This document shows, one piece after another, positions 1-9,766 of a stretch of DNA of 64,000 nt (the first letter of the stretch is position 1; every line of letters starts with the position of its first letter). The notes under the pieces are model-generated. The model saw only the letters and a list, made by a program, of their open reading frames with translations, searched no databases and had not been told where the DNA came from. The translations under genes and the position numbers were made by a program. This stretch comes from Shewanella sp. OPT22 (GTDB taxonomy: Bacteria; Pseudomonadota; Gammaproteobacteria; Enterobacterales; Shewanellaceae): contig NZ_PGVH01000043.1 of assembly GCF_004168585.1 (NCBI RefSeq), forward strand, positions 124,001-188,000, written 5' to 3'.

Positions 1-5
1 CTAAT

Positions 6-1085
6 ATGTACACATTATTATCAAATTGGTACAAAGACAGGTTTAGTGATCCTCAAGCTGTTACTTTAATTCTTATTATTGCTTCTATCTTTTTCTTAGT
101 CTATTTCGCTGCAGGAATTCTAGCTCCTTTAATCGTTGCACTTGTTTTGGCTTTTTTACTTGAATGGCCAGTTAATCAGATGCAACGCTTTGGCATTAAT
201 AGAACATTTGGCACGAGCATAGTTGTTTTGTGTTTTATCGGCTTAATGCTGATGGTCGTATTAGGTGTAATTCCAAGCGTTTGGAAGCAGGGAAGTGCTT
301 TAATCTCTGAGTTACCAGAAATGATTGATAAAGGGATGGTAATTTTAAAAGAGCTTGCGGAAAAGTACCCCGAATACATAAGTATTGATCAATTAAACGC
401 TTTAGTTTCTGAAACTCAATCGATGGTTGATACTCAGCATTTATTTGATTTAGGTAAGCAACTACTAGGAGTTTCAGCATCTATTTTAGTGTTGATGGTT
501 TATGCTATTTTAGTACCACTGCTTGTATTCTTTTTCTTGAAGGATAAACAATCTCTGATCGCGGGCAGTAAACGATTTTTTCCAAGTAACCGGCAACTTG
601 CTGGGCAAGTTTGGTCAGAGATGCATCAACAACTGTTTAATTATATTCGCGGTAAAATCATAGAGTTAGTAGCTGTTGGTGTTGCAAGTTACATTTTTTT
701 TGCCATCATGGGTCTACAATACGCAGTTCTACTTGGGGTATTAACTGGCATCAGTGTTCTTATTCCATTTTTAGGAGCAACACTAGTCACCTTACCAATT
801 GTGTTGGTTGCATTCTTTCAGTGGGGTATCAGCCCTGAATTTGGTTACTTGTTGTTGGGTTACGGTATAATTCAAGCGATTGATGGAAATGTATTAGTAC
901 CGTTGTTGTTTTCTGATGCTGTAGACTTACACCCTGTCATTATTATCGCTGCTGTATTGATTTTTGGCGGCATCTGGGGTGTATGGGGAGTGTTTTTTGC
1001 TATTCCTTTAGCATCATTAATAAAAGCCGTTATCAATGCTTGGCCTAAGAAATTAGATTCAATTGACGCTAAGGCCATGGGCTAG
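6..1085 (+). CDS. perM: AI-2E family transporter / PerM-like permease
   Basis: This is a 359-residue inner-membrane protein of the AI-2E exporter (PerM/YfgO/TqsA) family. It shows the family pattern: two N-terminal hydrophobic helices, a soluble segment around residues 85-150, then a long block of helices to about residue 345. The conserved helical segments near LVPLLVFFFLKD and the C-terminal GGIWGVWGVFFAIPLA are characteristic. Family members export small signals or ions, and the substrate cannot be read from sequence. The gene lies close to bcp-gcvR-dapA-bamC, as perM does in many gammaproteobacteria. The ATG at the window edge gives a full-length protein. Its stop overlaps the stop of the convergent downstream gene by four bases. 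Confidence 0.9.
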   Translation: MYTLLSNWYKDRFSDPQAVTLILIIASIFFLVYFAAGILAPLIVALVLAFLLEWPVNQMQRFGINRTFGTSIVVLCFIGLMLMVVLGVIPSVWKQGSALISELPEMIDKGMVILKELAEKYPEYISIDQLNALVSETQSMVDTQHLFDLGKQLLGVSASILVLMVYAILVPLLVFFFLKDKQSLIAGSKRFFPSNRQLAGQVWSEMHQQLFNYIRGKIIELVAVGVASYIFFAIMGLQYAVLLGVLTGISVLIPFLGATLVTLPIVLVAFFQWGISPEFGYLLLGYGIIQAIDGNVLVPLLFSDAVDLHPVIIIAAVLIFGGIWGVWGVFFAIPLASLIKAVINAWPKKLDSIDAKAMG

Positions 1086-1969
1086 CTATTTTGCTTGATA
1101 ATAAAGTATTCTCTTCTGTTGGTTGAAAAGCAAGCGTTGACGTCAGTTCTGTCTCTATTAGGAGCGGTGGTTTGATGTTCAAAGGAAATATTGGGATTTA
1201 GGTTTTTTGTTCTTAGTATTTCCAAGCTTGTTTGTACAACCCCGTCATCAGTCGTTGTGCTTATCTCAAAAAGAGCTGTTAAAACACGATAATCATTCGT
1301 ATTAAAGTATCTAGACAGCTGGTCTGAAATTGTTCCATGGGATTCTTCGGATGCTCCAACCATCATAGGTGATATATTGAAATTATTTGCACGTAAGGGG
1401 GCTGGTTGATTAGGCGTGTATACCAGAGCAGGATGAGTTCCAGCTCCGATTTGATTTGCATAAACATTACCAGCTAGCCTGGTTGCTTGAGGAGTTCTTG
1501 TTAAGTGCCTTTGCTCTCGTTGCGGATTACGACTAAATCTAACTAAATCTTGTTGTTGTGCTGCTCGAATATTAGGGGTTGATGTCTTTAGTGTGGCATT
1601 CGGAAGTAAATCGTCCCCATTCCGAGTTAATCTGAGCTGATAGATAGCTCCTCCAGTACCTTCAATCGGGGTAAGACTTAAATTAAATTGATTTGCATAT
1701 TGAGGCCTAAAAAAGCTTTTAATTGCTTGATTAAGTTCTTCTATATTTCCAAGTGAATCATAATCATCGCCAGCATTCAAGGTAGCCACAACATTTTTAA
1801 AAGCTGCCCTATAAGGGCCAAGTGCTTTTATACAAGGTTCGAGTTGTCTATATAAAGCTTCAGAAGTTGCCTCATTTACTGGGTCCGCAATATTAAGACT
1901 ACCAAGCTCAACTAAGCGTGTTGTTGCGATATTAATTTGCTGTTGAATGTTTCCTAATCCCACTGCCAT
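1082..1969 (-). CDS. hypothetical protein, 295 aa
   Basis: I do not recognise this protein. It has no signal peptide and no obvious membrane helix. The N-terminal third is helical and the middle is rich in Gln, Arg and Asn, with many polar loops. There are few cysteines and no visible catalytic motif. It is convergent with perM (stops overlap) and sits between perM and bcp, so it looks like an insertion into a conserved chromosomal neighbourhood. The start ATG follows a GGGGG-containing stretch that could serve as ribosome binding site. A cytoplasmic or exported accessory protein is possible, and no function is proposed. Confidence 0.6.
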   Translation of the reverse strand: MAVGLGNIQQQINIATTRLVELGSLNIADPVNEATSEALYRQLEPCIKALGPYRAAFKNVVATLNAGDDYDSLGNIEELNQAIKSFFRPQYANQFNLSLTPIEGTGGAIYQLRLTRNGDDLLPNATLKTSTPNIRAAQQQDLVRFSRNPQREQRHLTRTPQATRLAGNVYANQIGAGTHPALVYTPNQPAPLRANNFNISPMMVGASEESHGTISDQLSRYFNTNDYRVLTALFEISTTTDDGVVQTSLEILRTKNLNPNISFEHQTTAPNRDRTDVNACFSTNRREYFIIKQNS

Positions 1970-2176
1970 ATTTAATAACCCCCTTGAAAGTACTTGATTA
2001 AATATAGCCTTTCTCGTGTCAAATAAAGCTGTCTTATGAATTAAAGATTTTTTAGATTTAGGTAAACAATTCGGAAACGGTAAGATGAAAAGAAAGAAAT
2101 ACTTTTATAATTCAGGATAGTATCTTTGATTCGAAGTTACTTTACTATTCTGAATAAAGTAACTTCAATTTTTCTT

Positions 2177-2639
2177 TTATAAATATTCTAAAACCACTTC
2201 ATGATGATTTTTAGTTTTAAACTTATTAAATACATGTTCGACTTTCCCATCTTGTGAGATCAAAAAGCTCAATCTATGAATTCCATCATAAATCTTACCC
2301 ATACCTGTTCTTTTCTCCCCACACACCAAAGGCATCTGCTATCGCATGGTCTTCATCACTCAATAGTGTAAAGTTAAGTTCCTGTTTATCTGAAAATCGT
2401 AACAACTTAGCTACTGGATCAGGACTTATTCCGAAAACGGTGACGTTATGTTGTTCAAGATCGGCTTTTGAATCACGAAGTCCACAAGCTTGTACGGTAC
2501 AACCTGGAGTGCTAGCTTTTGGATAAAAATAGACAAGTACAGGTCCAGATTTAAGTGCATCTTTTAGATTATGCGAATTCCCATACTGATCGCTTAGGGT
2601 GAAATTTGGTGCAGTATCACCTTTAACTAATGTTTGCAT
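2177..2639 (-). pseudogene. bcp: thioredoxin-dependent peroxiredoxin Bcp, frameshifted near the C-terminus
   Basis: The first 108 or so residues are a clear Bcp/PrxQ peroxiredoxin, with peroxidatic Cys47 in STPGCT and a second Cys52 (the C-x4-C pattern of E. coli Bcp). The reading frame then leaves the family: after FGVWGEK it ends in NRYG-stop at 2295. The expected C-terminus (RTGMGKIYDGIHRLSFLI, then ...VVLEYL and TAA at 2177-2179) continues without interruption in the neighbouring frame. A single indel around 2305-2322, beside GGGG and AAAA runs, therefore breaks the gene. The full product would be about 154 residues, normal for the family. It overlaps gcvR by one base (TAATG), the usual gcvR-bcp arrangement. 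The break is either a true pseudogene or a homopolymer sequencing error. Confidence 0.88.
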
Positions 2640-3187
2640 TATTGTTCCTTTTGTTTATTGGAATCACTCATCCGTCTTAATGTACAGCTTAGATCTAAAC
2701 TTTCCGCAAAAGCTTGTATCTCATCTTCTATTGAATCGATGTCGAGATTTTCAGGCAAGTTGACGGCTAAATCTATTTGTTGATAGGGTTTGCCATTACT
2801 GTCTTCTTCTGCGTGAGAACCAAAAGTCGCTAAATCCATTGATTTCTCAGCTAAAAACTCGGTTATAGCTTTCATCGTTCCACGGTTGTCTTGGCCACAA
2901 AAGCTAATTTGAAAACGAGACGAATAACTTGTTGGTGTGTGTCTAGATGTCCTTTTAACAACTGTCATCAACTCAAGTTCAAGGCTTAAGCTTGGTATGG
3001 TGCTTTCAATTTTTGTTATGGCTGACCATGAGCCCTCAAGAAGCATAATTAATGTAAATTCATTCCCAAAAATAGCCATTCTGCTATCAACAATATCACA
3101 ATCACAATCACTGGCTTGGCGAGCTAATTTGCTCACGATCCCTGGGCGATCAACCCCCATCGCAGTAACGACAAGTTGATGGGTCAT
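2639..3187 (-). CDS. gcvR: glycine cleavage system transcriptional repressor GcvR
   Basis: This 182-residue cytoplasmic protein has two ACT-type domains. The first begins TAMGVDRPGIVSKLA and the second SFCGQDNRGTMKAITEFLA. In E. coli GcvR binds glycine and antagonises the activator GcvA at the gcv operon. Length and domain order match the family. The gene is directly upstream of bcp and divergent from dapA, which is the conserved gammaproteobacterial context. The ATG at 3187 precedes the first ACT domain by only a few residues, as expected. The 135-bp gap to dapA should hold both promoters. Confidence 0.9.
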   Translation of the reverse strand: MTHQLVVTAMGVDRPGIVSKLARQASDCDCDIVDSRMAIFGNEFTLIMLLEGSWSAITKIESTIPSLSLELELMTVVKRTSRHTPTSYSSRFQISFCGQDNRGTMKAITEFLAEKSMDLATFGSHAEEDSNGKPYQQIDLAVNLPENLDIDSIEDEIQAFAESLDLSCTLRRMSDSNKQKEQ

Positions 3188-3322
3188 GCATTTACCTCTT
3201 TAATAGACAAGCTGTATAAATAATAAGAAAGTAATCCTATCATAATTTATCCAGTTGTTTGTACTTGTCATTATTGATATCGAACAGTAACATACCTTGA
3301 TTCTTATAAATGGGGATTTCAG

Positions 3323-4207
3323 ATGTTTAAAGGTAGCTATGTTGCCTTAATCACGCCAATGAACTTGGATGGTAGTATTGATGTTGAAGGATTAGACAAA
3401 CTGGTCGATTTTCATATCAATAATGGTACAGACGGAATTGTTGCTGTTGGCACCACTGGTGAGTCTGCAACTGTGACACTAACCGAACACGTTAGAATCG
3501 TTGAGCAGGTAGTTAAATTCTCAAATGGTAGGGTTCCAGTTATTGCAGGAAATGGAGCGAATGCTACAGCTCATGCCATCGAATTAACACAAGCACTCAA
3601 TGGCACCGGTGTTGATGGTATGTTGGGCGTAACCCCATATTATAATAAGCCATCACCAAAGGGGCTAATCGCTCATTACAAAGCGGTTGCCAGTCACACA
3701 GATATCCCACAAATTCTTTATAACGTACCAGGCAGAACTGGTGTCGATATGCAACCTGAAACAATTGCGGAGTTATCAACGTTTAAAAATATTGTAGCTA
3801 TAAAAGAAGCTACTGGTGATTTATCGCGTTTACATAAACTCAAAGATCTATGTGATGACTCTTTCGGGTTGTTAAGTGGTGATGATGCGACAGCGTGCGA
3901 GTTTATACTGTCAGGCGGTGATGGCGCTATTTCTGTAGTAAACAATATCGCTCCAAGTCTCTATAAGAAAATGTGTGATTCAGCACTTAATGGGGACAAA
4001 GAGCATGCTTATGCATTTGATAACGAGCTTTCCTTGTTACACAGCTCTTTATTTGTAGAAGCTAATCCAATACCCGTGAAATGGGCTGCTTTCGAGCTTG
4101 GTCTCATAAAAAATAATACAATTCGTTTACCTTTAACTGAACTTTCTAGTGCAAACTATGGTCTGGTTAAAGAAGCAATGGAAAAAGCCCAACTAGAGGT
4201 TAAATAA
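3323..4207 (+). CDS. dapA: 4-hydroxy-tetrahydrodipicolinate synthase
   Basis: DapA condenses pyruvate with aspartate semialdehyde in lysine and diaminopimelate synthesis. The protein is 294 residues, the usual length of this TIM-barrel family. It carries GTTGES near residue 45, LYNVPGRT with the catalytic tyrosine, and [10 protein letters not shown], where Lys161 forms the Schiff base. The C-terminal stretch [10 protein letters not shown] is also typical. Its ATG follows a GGGGAT ribosome-binding-like sequence. It is four bases upstream of bamC, the conserved dapA-bamC operon. Confidence 0.97.
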   Translation: MFKGSYVALITPMNLDGSIDVEGLDKLVDFHINNGTDGIVAVGTTGESATVTLTEHVRIVEQVVKFSNGRVPVIAGNGANATAHAIELTQALNGTGVDGMLGVTPYYNKPSPKGLIAHYKAVASHTDIPQILYNVPGRTGVDMQPETIAELSTFKNIVAIKEATGDLSRLHKLKDLCDDSFGLLSGDDATACEFILSGGDGAISVVNNIAPSLYKKMCDSALNGDKEHAYAFDNELSLLHSSLFVEANPIPVKWAAFELGLIKNNTIRLPLTELSSANYGLVKEAMEKAQLEVK

Positions 4208-4211
4208 ATTA

Positions 4212-5303
4212 ATGCTAAAACAAGTTTCGCCGTTGGTTTTAATTTTAGCTGTTTCAGCTTGTTCTACACCAATTGAAAGAAGACAAGCCAATGGTAGCGA
4301 TGATTACATCAACGCAAAATCAGAATCTAAACTTGTAATCCCTGAAGGGTTACATGAACCTAAATACAACAGAGAATATCAAATTCCGAATGTTGAAAAG
4401 AATGCTAAGTCTCTAGTGGGTGAAGCATTGGACATTCGTCCGCCTTTACAAGTGTTGCCTACAGCCGAAGGTACTCACGTCGAAGATGCGGGTAATGGAA
4501 TAAAAATCGTTATTGAATCGATCGATAGTACGACAAATTTAAAGCAAGAAATTACGTCGTCGATAAAAGCATTTTTAAAACATCGTGATATTAAGATCTT
4601 AAAAGAAACTACGGATCCTCTTACCATTCAAACAGATTGGATTGAAAGCAAAGAAGTCATTGATTCAAGTATGTGGGGGAGTGATAAAGTTTATACACTT
4701 CGTCAACGCTATGAATTTGCTATCAACATAAAACCTCATGGGCGTACTGGTGATATCACGATAAAACTGATCGAACACCATGAAGACTATAATGGTACTG
4801 AGCAAAATATTATGCTTACCGGTGATGATGAACATCGTTATGCCGTAGATATGCTTAATAGTGCGATTGGTTACTTAAGCCACTCTCGTGATAAGACGAT
4901 TAAAGCTAAGCGTATTGCTAGAAGTGCCGGAATATCGACTAAGTTTGTTTCAACTCCTTCTGACTCACAACATTGGGTAGCGAAAGCTGATTTCCAAAAA
5001 GTGTGGGATAGATTGAGAATCGTACTACCTGAAGCTGGTTTTGAAATTGTGGATGTCGATACAAACAAAGGGTTGTACTATGTGGACTTCAAACAGGAAA
5101 CGGGTTTTTGGAGCTCTCTATGGGGCGACAGTAAAGAACTGAAACTAGAAAATGGTTCTTATCGAGTTGTTGCAAAAGAGGGAAGTCTGCCGAATACTAC
5201 TGATATTCGAATTTTGACACCTGACGAAAAGCCACTCTCTACCGAGTCAATGAACGGTTTAAGTGAAATATTTGTTAAATTGATGCAAGAAAAGCGCAGT
5301 TAA
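4212..5303 (+). CDS. bamC: outer membrane protein assembly factor BamC
   Basis: BamC (NlpB) is a lipoprotein accessory subunit of the BAM complex that inserts outer-membrane beta-barrels. The 363-residue product starts with a lipoprotein signal peptide ending LAVSAC, so Cys17 is the probable lipidated residue. Two helix-grip-like domains follow, roughly residues 95-215 and 245-355. Identification rests on length, the lipobox, the YQIPNV segment and the position immediately after dapA, where bamC sits in gammaproteobacteria. A strong terminator follows directly, ending the dapA-bamC operon. purC, which follows in E. coli, is absent here. Confidence 0.9.
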   Translation: MLKQVSPLVLILAVSACSTPIERRQANGSDDYINAKSESKLVIPEGLHEPKYNREYQIPNVEKNAKSLVGEALDIRPPLQVLPTAEGTHVEDAGNGIKIVIESIDSTTNLKQEITSSIKAFLKHRDIKILKETTDPLTIQTDWIESKEVIDSSMWGSDKVYTLRQRYEFAINIKPHGRTGDITIKLIEHHEDYNGTEQNIMLTGDDEHRYAVDMLNSAIGYLSHSRDKTIKAKRIARSAGISTKFVSTPSDSQHWVAKADFQKVWDRLRIVLPEAGFEIVDVDTNKGLYYVDFKQETGFWSSLWGDSKELKLENGSYRVVAKEGSLPNTTDIRILTPDEKPLSTESMNGLSEIFVKLMQEKRS

Positions 5304-5309
5304 AAGTAC

Positions 5310-5336
5310 AAAAAGGCGCCTTGGTGGCGCCTTTTT
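5310..5336 (+). terminator. rho-independent terminator after bamC
   Basis: A perfect 11-bp stem (AAAAAGGCGCC / GGCGCCTTTTT) with a TTGGT loop lies seven bases after the bamC stop. The A and T tracts let it act on either strand. Confidence 0.9.
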
Positions 5337-5437
5337 AAGCTGCAGCTATTTGAATTTGTAAGTAAAAGTAAAATAGCTTGATGCTGCATAAATATTAATT
5401 AAACTGCCCAGTAATTTTATGCATTCATCGAGCTGTT

Positions 5438-6514
5438 ATGAAAACAATTATATTTTCAGTTTTATGCTTTAGTCTGGCGCTGAGTTTCAGTCAGAATATC
5501 CAAGCCAAAGATAATAATCAAAAGTCTAATACCCTACCTGTCGTTGTCGTTAAACCTGCTACCTATTCGAAATTAAATGATGAAATTGAAGCTCTTGGTA
5601 ATTTGGAAGCCAGTGAATCAATTATTGTGACATCAAAAGTCACGGAAGTAGCAACAAAAATTACGTTCGATGATGGTCAAAAAGTACAAAAAGGTCAGTT
5701 ATTAGTTCAACTTAGAGATGCAGAGCAACGTGCTCAGTTGCGCATCGCTCAAGTGAACTTGAAGAATAATGAAAGAGAACTGAACCGTATAAAAACATTA
5801 GTTGAAGAACAGTCGGTTGCGGAATTAGAACAAGATAGACTTCAAACTGCCATTGATACAGCAAAAGCAAACAGGGACAGTGCGTTAGCCGATTTAAAAG
5901 ATAGGCAAATTAAAGCGCCATTCAGTGGTGTTTTAGGTTTAAGAAAAATCAGTGTTGGTTCACTCGTCACTCCTGGAACTGAAATTACCACTCTCGATAA
6001 CATCTCTACATTAAAATTAGATTTCACTGTTCCTGAACGCTATCTACAAGTATTAAAGCCGGGTAAAGTTGTTGAAGCTTCAGCTGTTGCGTACCCTGGT
6101 GAAGTGTTTAAGGGTCAAGTAAAGTCAATTGATACTAGAATTGACCCAACTACAAGGGCTGTAGTAGTAAGAGCCCAGCTTGATAATTCAGAATCAAAGT
6201 TGTTACCAGGTATGCTGATGACAATTGATTTAATCAAAGAGACACGTACTGCATTAATTATTCCTGAATCAGCCATTATCCCTAGACAAGATAGGCAGTA
6301 CGTTTATATTGTGAATGACAAAAATGAAGTTGTTCAGCAACAAGTTGAAATCGGCCTTCGTAAGCTTGGTATTGTCGAAATCGTTAATGGACTAAAAAAA
6401 GGTGATAAAGTCATCACCCGTGGTTTCTTGAAAGTGAGACCTGGTGATAAAGTCCAGCCTCAAAACGATGAAAACTTCACTTATGAATCAATCAAGCAAG
6501 GTTCTGTCGCATGA
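5438..6514 (+). CDS. efflux RND transporter periplasmic adaptor subunit
   Basis: This 358-residue membrane fusion protein should link an inner-membrane RND pump to an outer-membrane channel. It has a signal peptide (to about residue 23, ending NIQAKD) and a lipoyl half-motif (VTEVATKITFDDGQKVQKGQLL). A helical hairpin rich in Gln and Arg follows (about residues 90-145), then the second lipoyl half (IKAPFSGVLGLRKISVGSLV). The beta-barrel and membrane-proximal domains are in the last 150 residues. Its stop overlaps the start of the permease gene by four bases (ATGA), indicating translational coupling. No outer-membrane factor gene is adjacent. Confidence 0.93.
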   Translation: MKTIIFSVLCFSLALSFSQNIQAKDNNQKSNTLPVVVVKPATYSKLNDEIEALGNLEASESIIVTSKVTEVATKITFDDGQKVQKGQLLVQLRDAEQRAQLRIAQVNLKNNERELNRIKTLVEEQSVAELEQDRLQTAIDTAKANRDSALADLKDRQIKAPFSGVLGLRKISVGSLVTPGTEITTLDNISTLKLDFTVPERYLQVLKPGKVVEASAVAYPGEVFKGQVKSIDTRIDPTTRAVVVRAQLDNSESKLLPGMLMTIDLIKETRTALIIPESAIIPRQDRQYVYIVNDKNEVVQQQVEIGLRKLGIVEIVNGLKKGDKVITRGFLKVRPGDKVQPQNDENFTYESIKQGSVA

Positions 6515-9500
6515 TTTTGACTGACTTATCGGTAAAACGTCCAGTTTTTGCATCCGTTATCAGTTTGCTGCTTATTGTTTTTGGCTTTGTAGCATTCGAT
6601 AAATTACCTTTACGTGAGTATCCAAACATTGACCCTCCCATTGTTTCAGTAAAAACCAGCTACCGTGGTGCTAGTGCTGCTGTTGTTGAAAGTCGCATTA
6701 CTCAGGTTATTGAGAATCGCATCAGTGGTGTTCAGGGAATCAAGTTTATCTCGTCTCGAAGCAGAGACGGACGCTCTGATATCACAATCGAGTTTACAAC
6801 GAAAACCGACATTGATTCAGCGGCTAATGATATTCGGGACAGGGTATCAGGTATTCTCAAAAACCTGCCTACAGAAGCTGAGCCGCCTGAAATTCAAAAA
6901 GCTGATAGTGATGATGATGCCATTATGTGGTTGAACTTAGTTTCGACGAACATGAACACATTGCAACTTACTGACTATGCAAGACGTTACTTAGTCGATC
7001 GCATTTCTGTTGTAGATGGTGTGGCTAATATCTTCATTGGTGGAGGTAAAAACTATGCTATGCGAGTTTGGATCGATCGCCAAGCGCTCGCTGCACGTGG
7101 TTTAACGGTCAATGACATTGAAAACAAACTGCGCAGTGAAAACGTAGAATTACCTGCGGGTTCGATTGAATCAAAAGAGCGACATTTCACTGTTAGGCTA
7201 CAGCGTAGTTATTTAAATCCTAATGATTTTAAGAACCTTGTACTTAAAAAGGGTGACGACGGCTACTTAATCAAACTAGGCGACGTTGCCAAAGTGGAAG
7301 TCGCCGCAGAAGAAAACCGAATCATGTTCCGCGGTAATGGCGAATCTATGATTGGCTTAGGTGTTGCTAAACAATCAACGGCAAACACATTGGATGTCGC
7401 TCGTGGTGTAAATAAACTGGTTGATCAAATCAATCCGACACTGCCTGACGGAATGAAGATTAAGCGATCCTATGATAGCTCTGTGTTCATTGAAGCATCC
7501 GTTCAAGAAGTGTATAGCACGCTAATTATTGCGTTAATTTTAGTCGTGATCGTTATTTATTTATTCCTTGGTAATGCTCGTGCAATGTTAATTCCGGCGA
7601 TTACGGTTCCTGTCTCCTTGATGGGTACTTTTATCGTACTGTATTACTTAGGCTATACGATTAACTTATTAACCTTACTGGCCTTAATTCTAGCCATCGG
7701 CATGGTCGTCGATGATGCCATTGTAATGTTAGAGAATATACATAGAAGAATTGAAGAAGGTGAGACGCCACTCAAAGCAGCGTACTTAGGAGCTAGAGAG
7801 GTTTCCTTTGCAGTAATTGCTACTACAGCAGTACTGATTTCTGTATTTATGCCTATTACGTTTTTGGATGGCGATTTAGGGCAATTGTTTAAAGAATTCG
7901 CTGTCACTATGAGTTCTGCAATTTTCTTCTCGAGTATTGTTGCGCTTACGCTCAGTCCGATGATGTGTTCAAAATTGCTGAAGCCATCAAAGGAAGATAC
8001 TTGGTTAGCTAAAAAAGTTGAATCAGCAATGAATTGGCTGATTAATAAGTATAAGGGGTTACTGCACTTTTCTATCAAGCATCCAGCATTGATTTCGATG
8101 ATTGTAGTGATTGCGTTTGGTTGCTCTTATTTATTAGTCAAAAAAGTCCCACAAGAGTTTGCGCCTAGAGAAGATCGAGGATCATTATTCTTAATTGTGA
8201 ATGGGCCTCAAGGTGCCAGTTTTGAATATATTGAAAAATATATGACTGAAATTGAACATCGACTGATGCCACTCGTTGACCAAGGGGACATTAAACGTCT
8301 ATTAATCCGTGCGCCGAGAGGATTTGGACGAGTATCTGATTTCTCAAATGGTATGGCTATCATTGTGTTGGAAGATTGGTCGAAGCGTCGTCCGGCTAAT
8401 GCCATTATTGCTGACATACGTAATAGGCTTTCTGATCTCGCTGGTGTTAGGGCATTTCCAGTGATGCGCCAGGCTTTTGGTCGTGGAGTAGGTAAGCCGG
8501 TGAAGTTTGTGTTAGGAGGGCCAACTTACGAAGAGCTAGCGCACTGGCGTGACATTATCATGGAAAAAGCTAAGCAAAACCCTAATCTTGTGGGCTTGGA
8601 TGATGACTATAAAGAGACTAAGCCACAAATTCGAGTTGTTATTGATAAACCTCGTGCAGCAGAGCTTGGTGTGTCGGTATCTCAAATCGGTAAAACCCTT
8701 GAAACGCTTCTAGGTTCACGTGTTGTAACGACTTATATGCGTGATGGTCGTGAATATGACGTGTTACTTGAAGGTGATCGTAAACAGCAAAATACCGCTG
8801 AGGATATGAACAACATTTACGTTCGTTCAGACACAAGTGGTAAGCTAATCCCGTTATCGAACCTCGTATCTATTCAAGAGTTTGCAGACGCCAGTTCGCT
8901 GAATCGTTACAACAGAATGCGTGCGATAACTATTGAGGCAAACCTAGCTGATGGTTACTCGTTAGGTGAAGCTTTGTCATACTTAAACGGAATTGTAAAA
9001 GATTACCTTCCTGCGGAAGCTACGGTTAGCTATAAAGGGCAATCTCAAGATTATCAAGAGTCTGGTGACTCAATTTACTTTGTGTTCGTGCTAGCACTGG
9101 GTGTTGTTTTCTTAGTCTTAGCCGCACAGTTTGAGAGTTATATTCACCCTGCGATCATTATGCTTACTGTGCCTCTTGCAACACTGGGTGCATTAATTGG
9201 TTTGTATGTAACAGGGCAAAGTTTAAATATTTACAGCCAAGTTGGCATTATTATGTTGGTTGGATTAGCGGCTAAAAATGGTATTTTGATTGTTGAATTT
9301 GCGAACCAGCTTAGGGACAGAGGGGTTGAGTTTGAAAAAGCATTAATTCAATCTTCCTGCCAGCGTCTAAGACCCATTTTAATGACCGGAATCACGTCAG
9401 CCGCAGGTTCCGTGCCATTAGTGTTAGCTTCTGGTGCTGGTGCAGAAACTCGTTTTGTCATTGGTATCGTTGTGTTATTCGGTATTATCTTGGCAACGAT

Positions 9501-9600
9501 TTTCACTTTGCTCGTTGTACCTGCAGCATATTCATTGTTTGCACGAAACAGTGGAACACCAGGTTCAGTAACCAACGAACTTGAAAAGCAATTACGTTAA
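6511..9600 (+). CDS. efflux RND transporter permease (HAE1 / AcrB-MexF type)
   Basis: This is a 1029-residue inner-membrane proton-driven multidrug-type pump. It has the HAE family layout: N-terminal helix (MILTDLSVKRPVFASVISLL), porter domain, helices 2-6 with the paired aspartates in GMVVDDAIVMLENIHRR (about residue 400), a second porter domain and a C-terminal helix block with the conserved GLAAKNGILIVEFANQ. The two aspartates in helix 4 separate it from heavy-metal pumps. It is coupled to the preceding adaptor gene and closed by a strong terminator. Likely substrates are hydrophobic or amphiphilic compounds, and specificity cannot be inferred. Confidence 0.95.
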   Translation: MILTDLSVKRPVFASVISLLLIVFGFVAFDKLPLREYPNIDPPIVSVKTSYRGASAAVVESRITQVIENRISGVQGIKFISSRSRDGRSDITIEFTTKTDIDSAANDIRDRVSGILKNLPTEAEPPEIQKADSDDDAIMWLNLVSTNMNTLQLTDYARRYLVDRISVVDGVANIFIGGGKNYAMRVWIDRQALAARGLTVNDIENKLRSENVELPAGSIESKERHFTVRLQRSYLNPNDFKNLVLKKGDDGYLIKLGDVAKVEVAAEENRIMFRGNGESMIGLGVAKQSTANTLDVARGVNKLVDQINPTLPDGMKIKRSYDSSVFIEASVQEVYSTLIIALILVVIVIYLFLGNARAMLIPAITVPVSLMGTFIVLYYLGYTINLLTLLALILAIGMVVDDAIVMLENIHRRIEEGETPLKAAYLGAREVSFAVIATTAVLISVFMPITFLDGDLGQLFKEFAVTMSSAIFFSSIVALTLSPMMCSKLLKPSKEDTWLAKKVESAMNWLINKYKGLLHFSIKHPALISMIVVIAFGCSYLLVKKVPQEFAPREDRGSLFLIVNGPQGASFEYIEKYMTEIEHRLMPLVDQGDIKRLLIRAPRGFGRVSDFSNGMAIIVLEDWSKRRPANAIIADIRNRLSDLAGVRAFPVMRQAFGRGVGKPVKFVLGGPTYEELAHWRDIIMEKAKQNPNLVGLDDDYKETKPQIRVVIDKPRAAELGVSVSQIGKTLETLLGSRVVTTYMRDGREYDVLLEGDRKQQNTAEDMNNIYVRSDTSGKLIPLSNLVSIQEFADASSLNRYNRMRAITIEANLADGYSLGEALSYLNGIVKDYLPAEATVSYKGQSQDYQESGDSIYFVFVLALGVVFLVLAAQFESYIHPAIIMLTVPLATLGALIGLYVTGQSLNIYSQVGIIMLVGLAAKNGILIVEFANQLRDRGVEFEKALIQSSCQRLRPILMTGITSAAGSVPLVLASGAGAETRFVIGIVVLFGIILATIFTLLVVPAAYSLFARNSGTPGSVTNELEKQLR

Positions 9601-9604
9601 ACCT

Positions 9605-9634
9605 AATTAAGAGCCTCGAATGAGGCTCTTAATT
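9605..9634 (+). terminator. rho-independent terminator after the RND operon
   Basis: A perfect 13-bp inverted repeat (AATTAAGAGCCTC / GAGGCTCTTAATT) with a GAAT loop begins four bases after the permease stop. Confidence 0.88.
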
Positions 9635-9766
9635 TATCTGCTTTATTTCCTTTCATTAAATTTCAAGTTTAACCGCAAATAAAGCGCTCTTTAGTTTAGC
9701 GTCCTCGTAGATTTAGGTAACTTGACCTGAAAAATATTCATGAAAGTTTGTATTCCATTTTCGTAG

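Noticed and set aside
3188-3322. Region before dapA considered for a lysine riboswitch
   Set aside because: It is only 135 bp, shared with the divergent gcvR promoter, and no multi-helix lysine-riboswitch structure is visible.
7653-8078. 141-codon minus-strand frame
   Set aside because: Antisense shadow of the RND permease helices.
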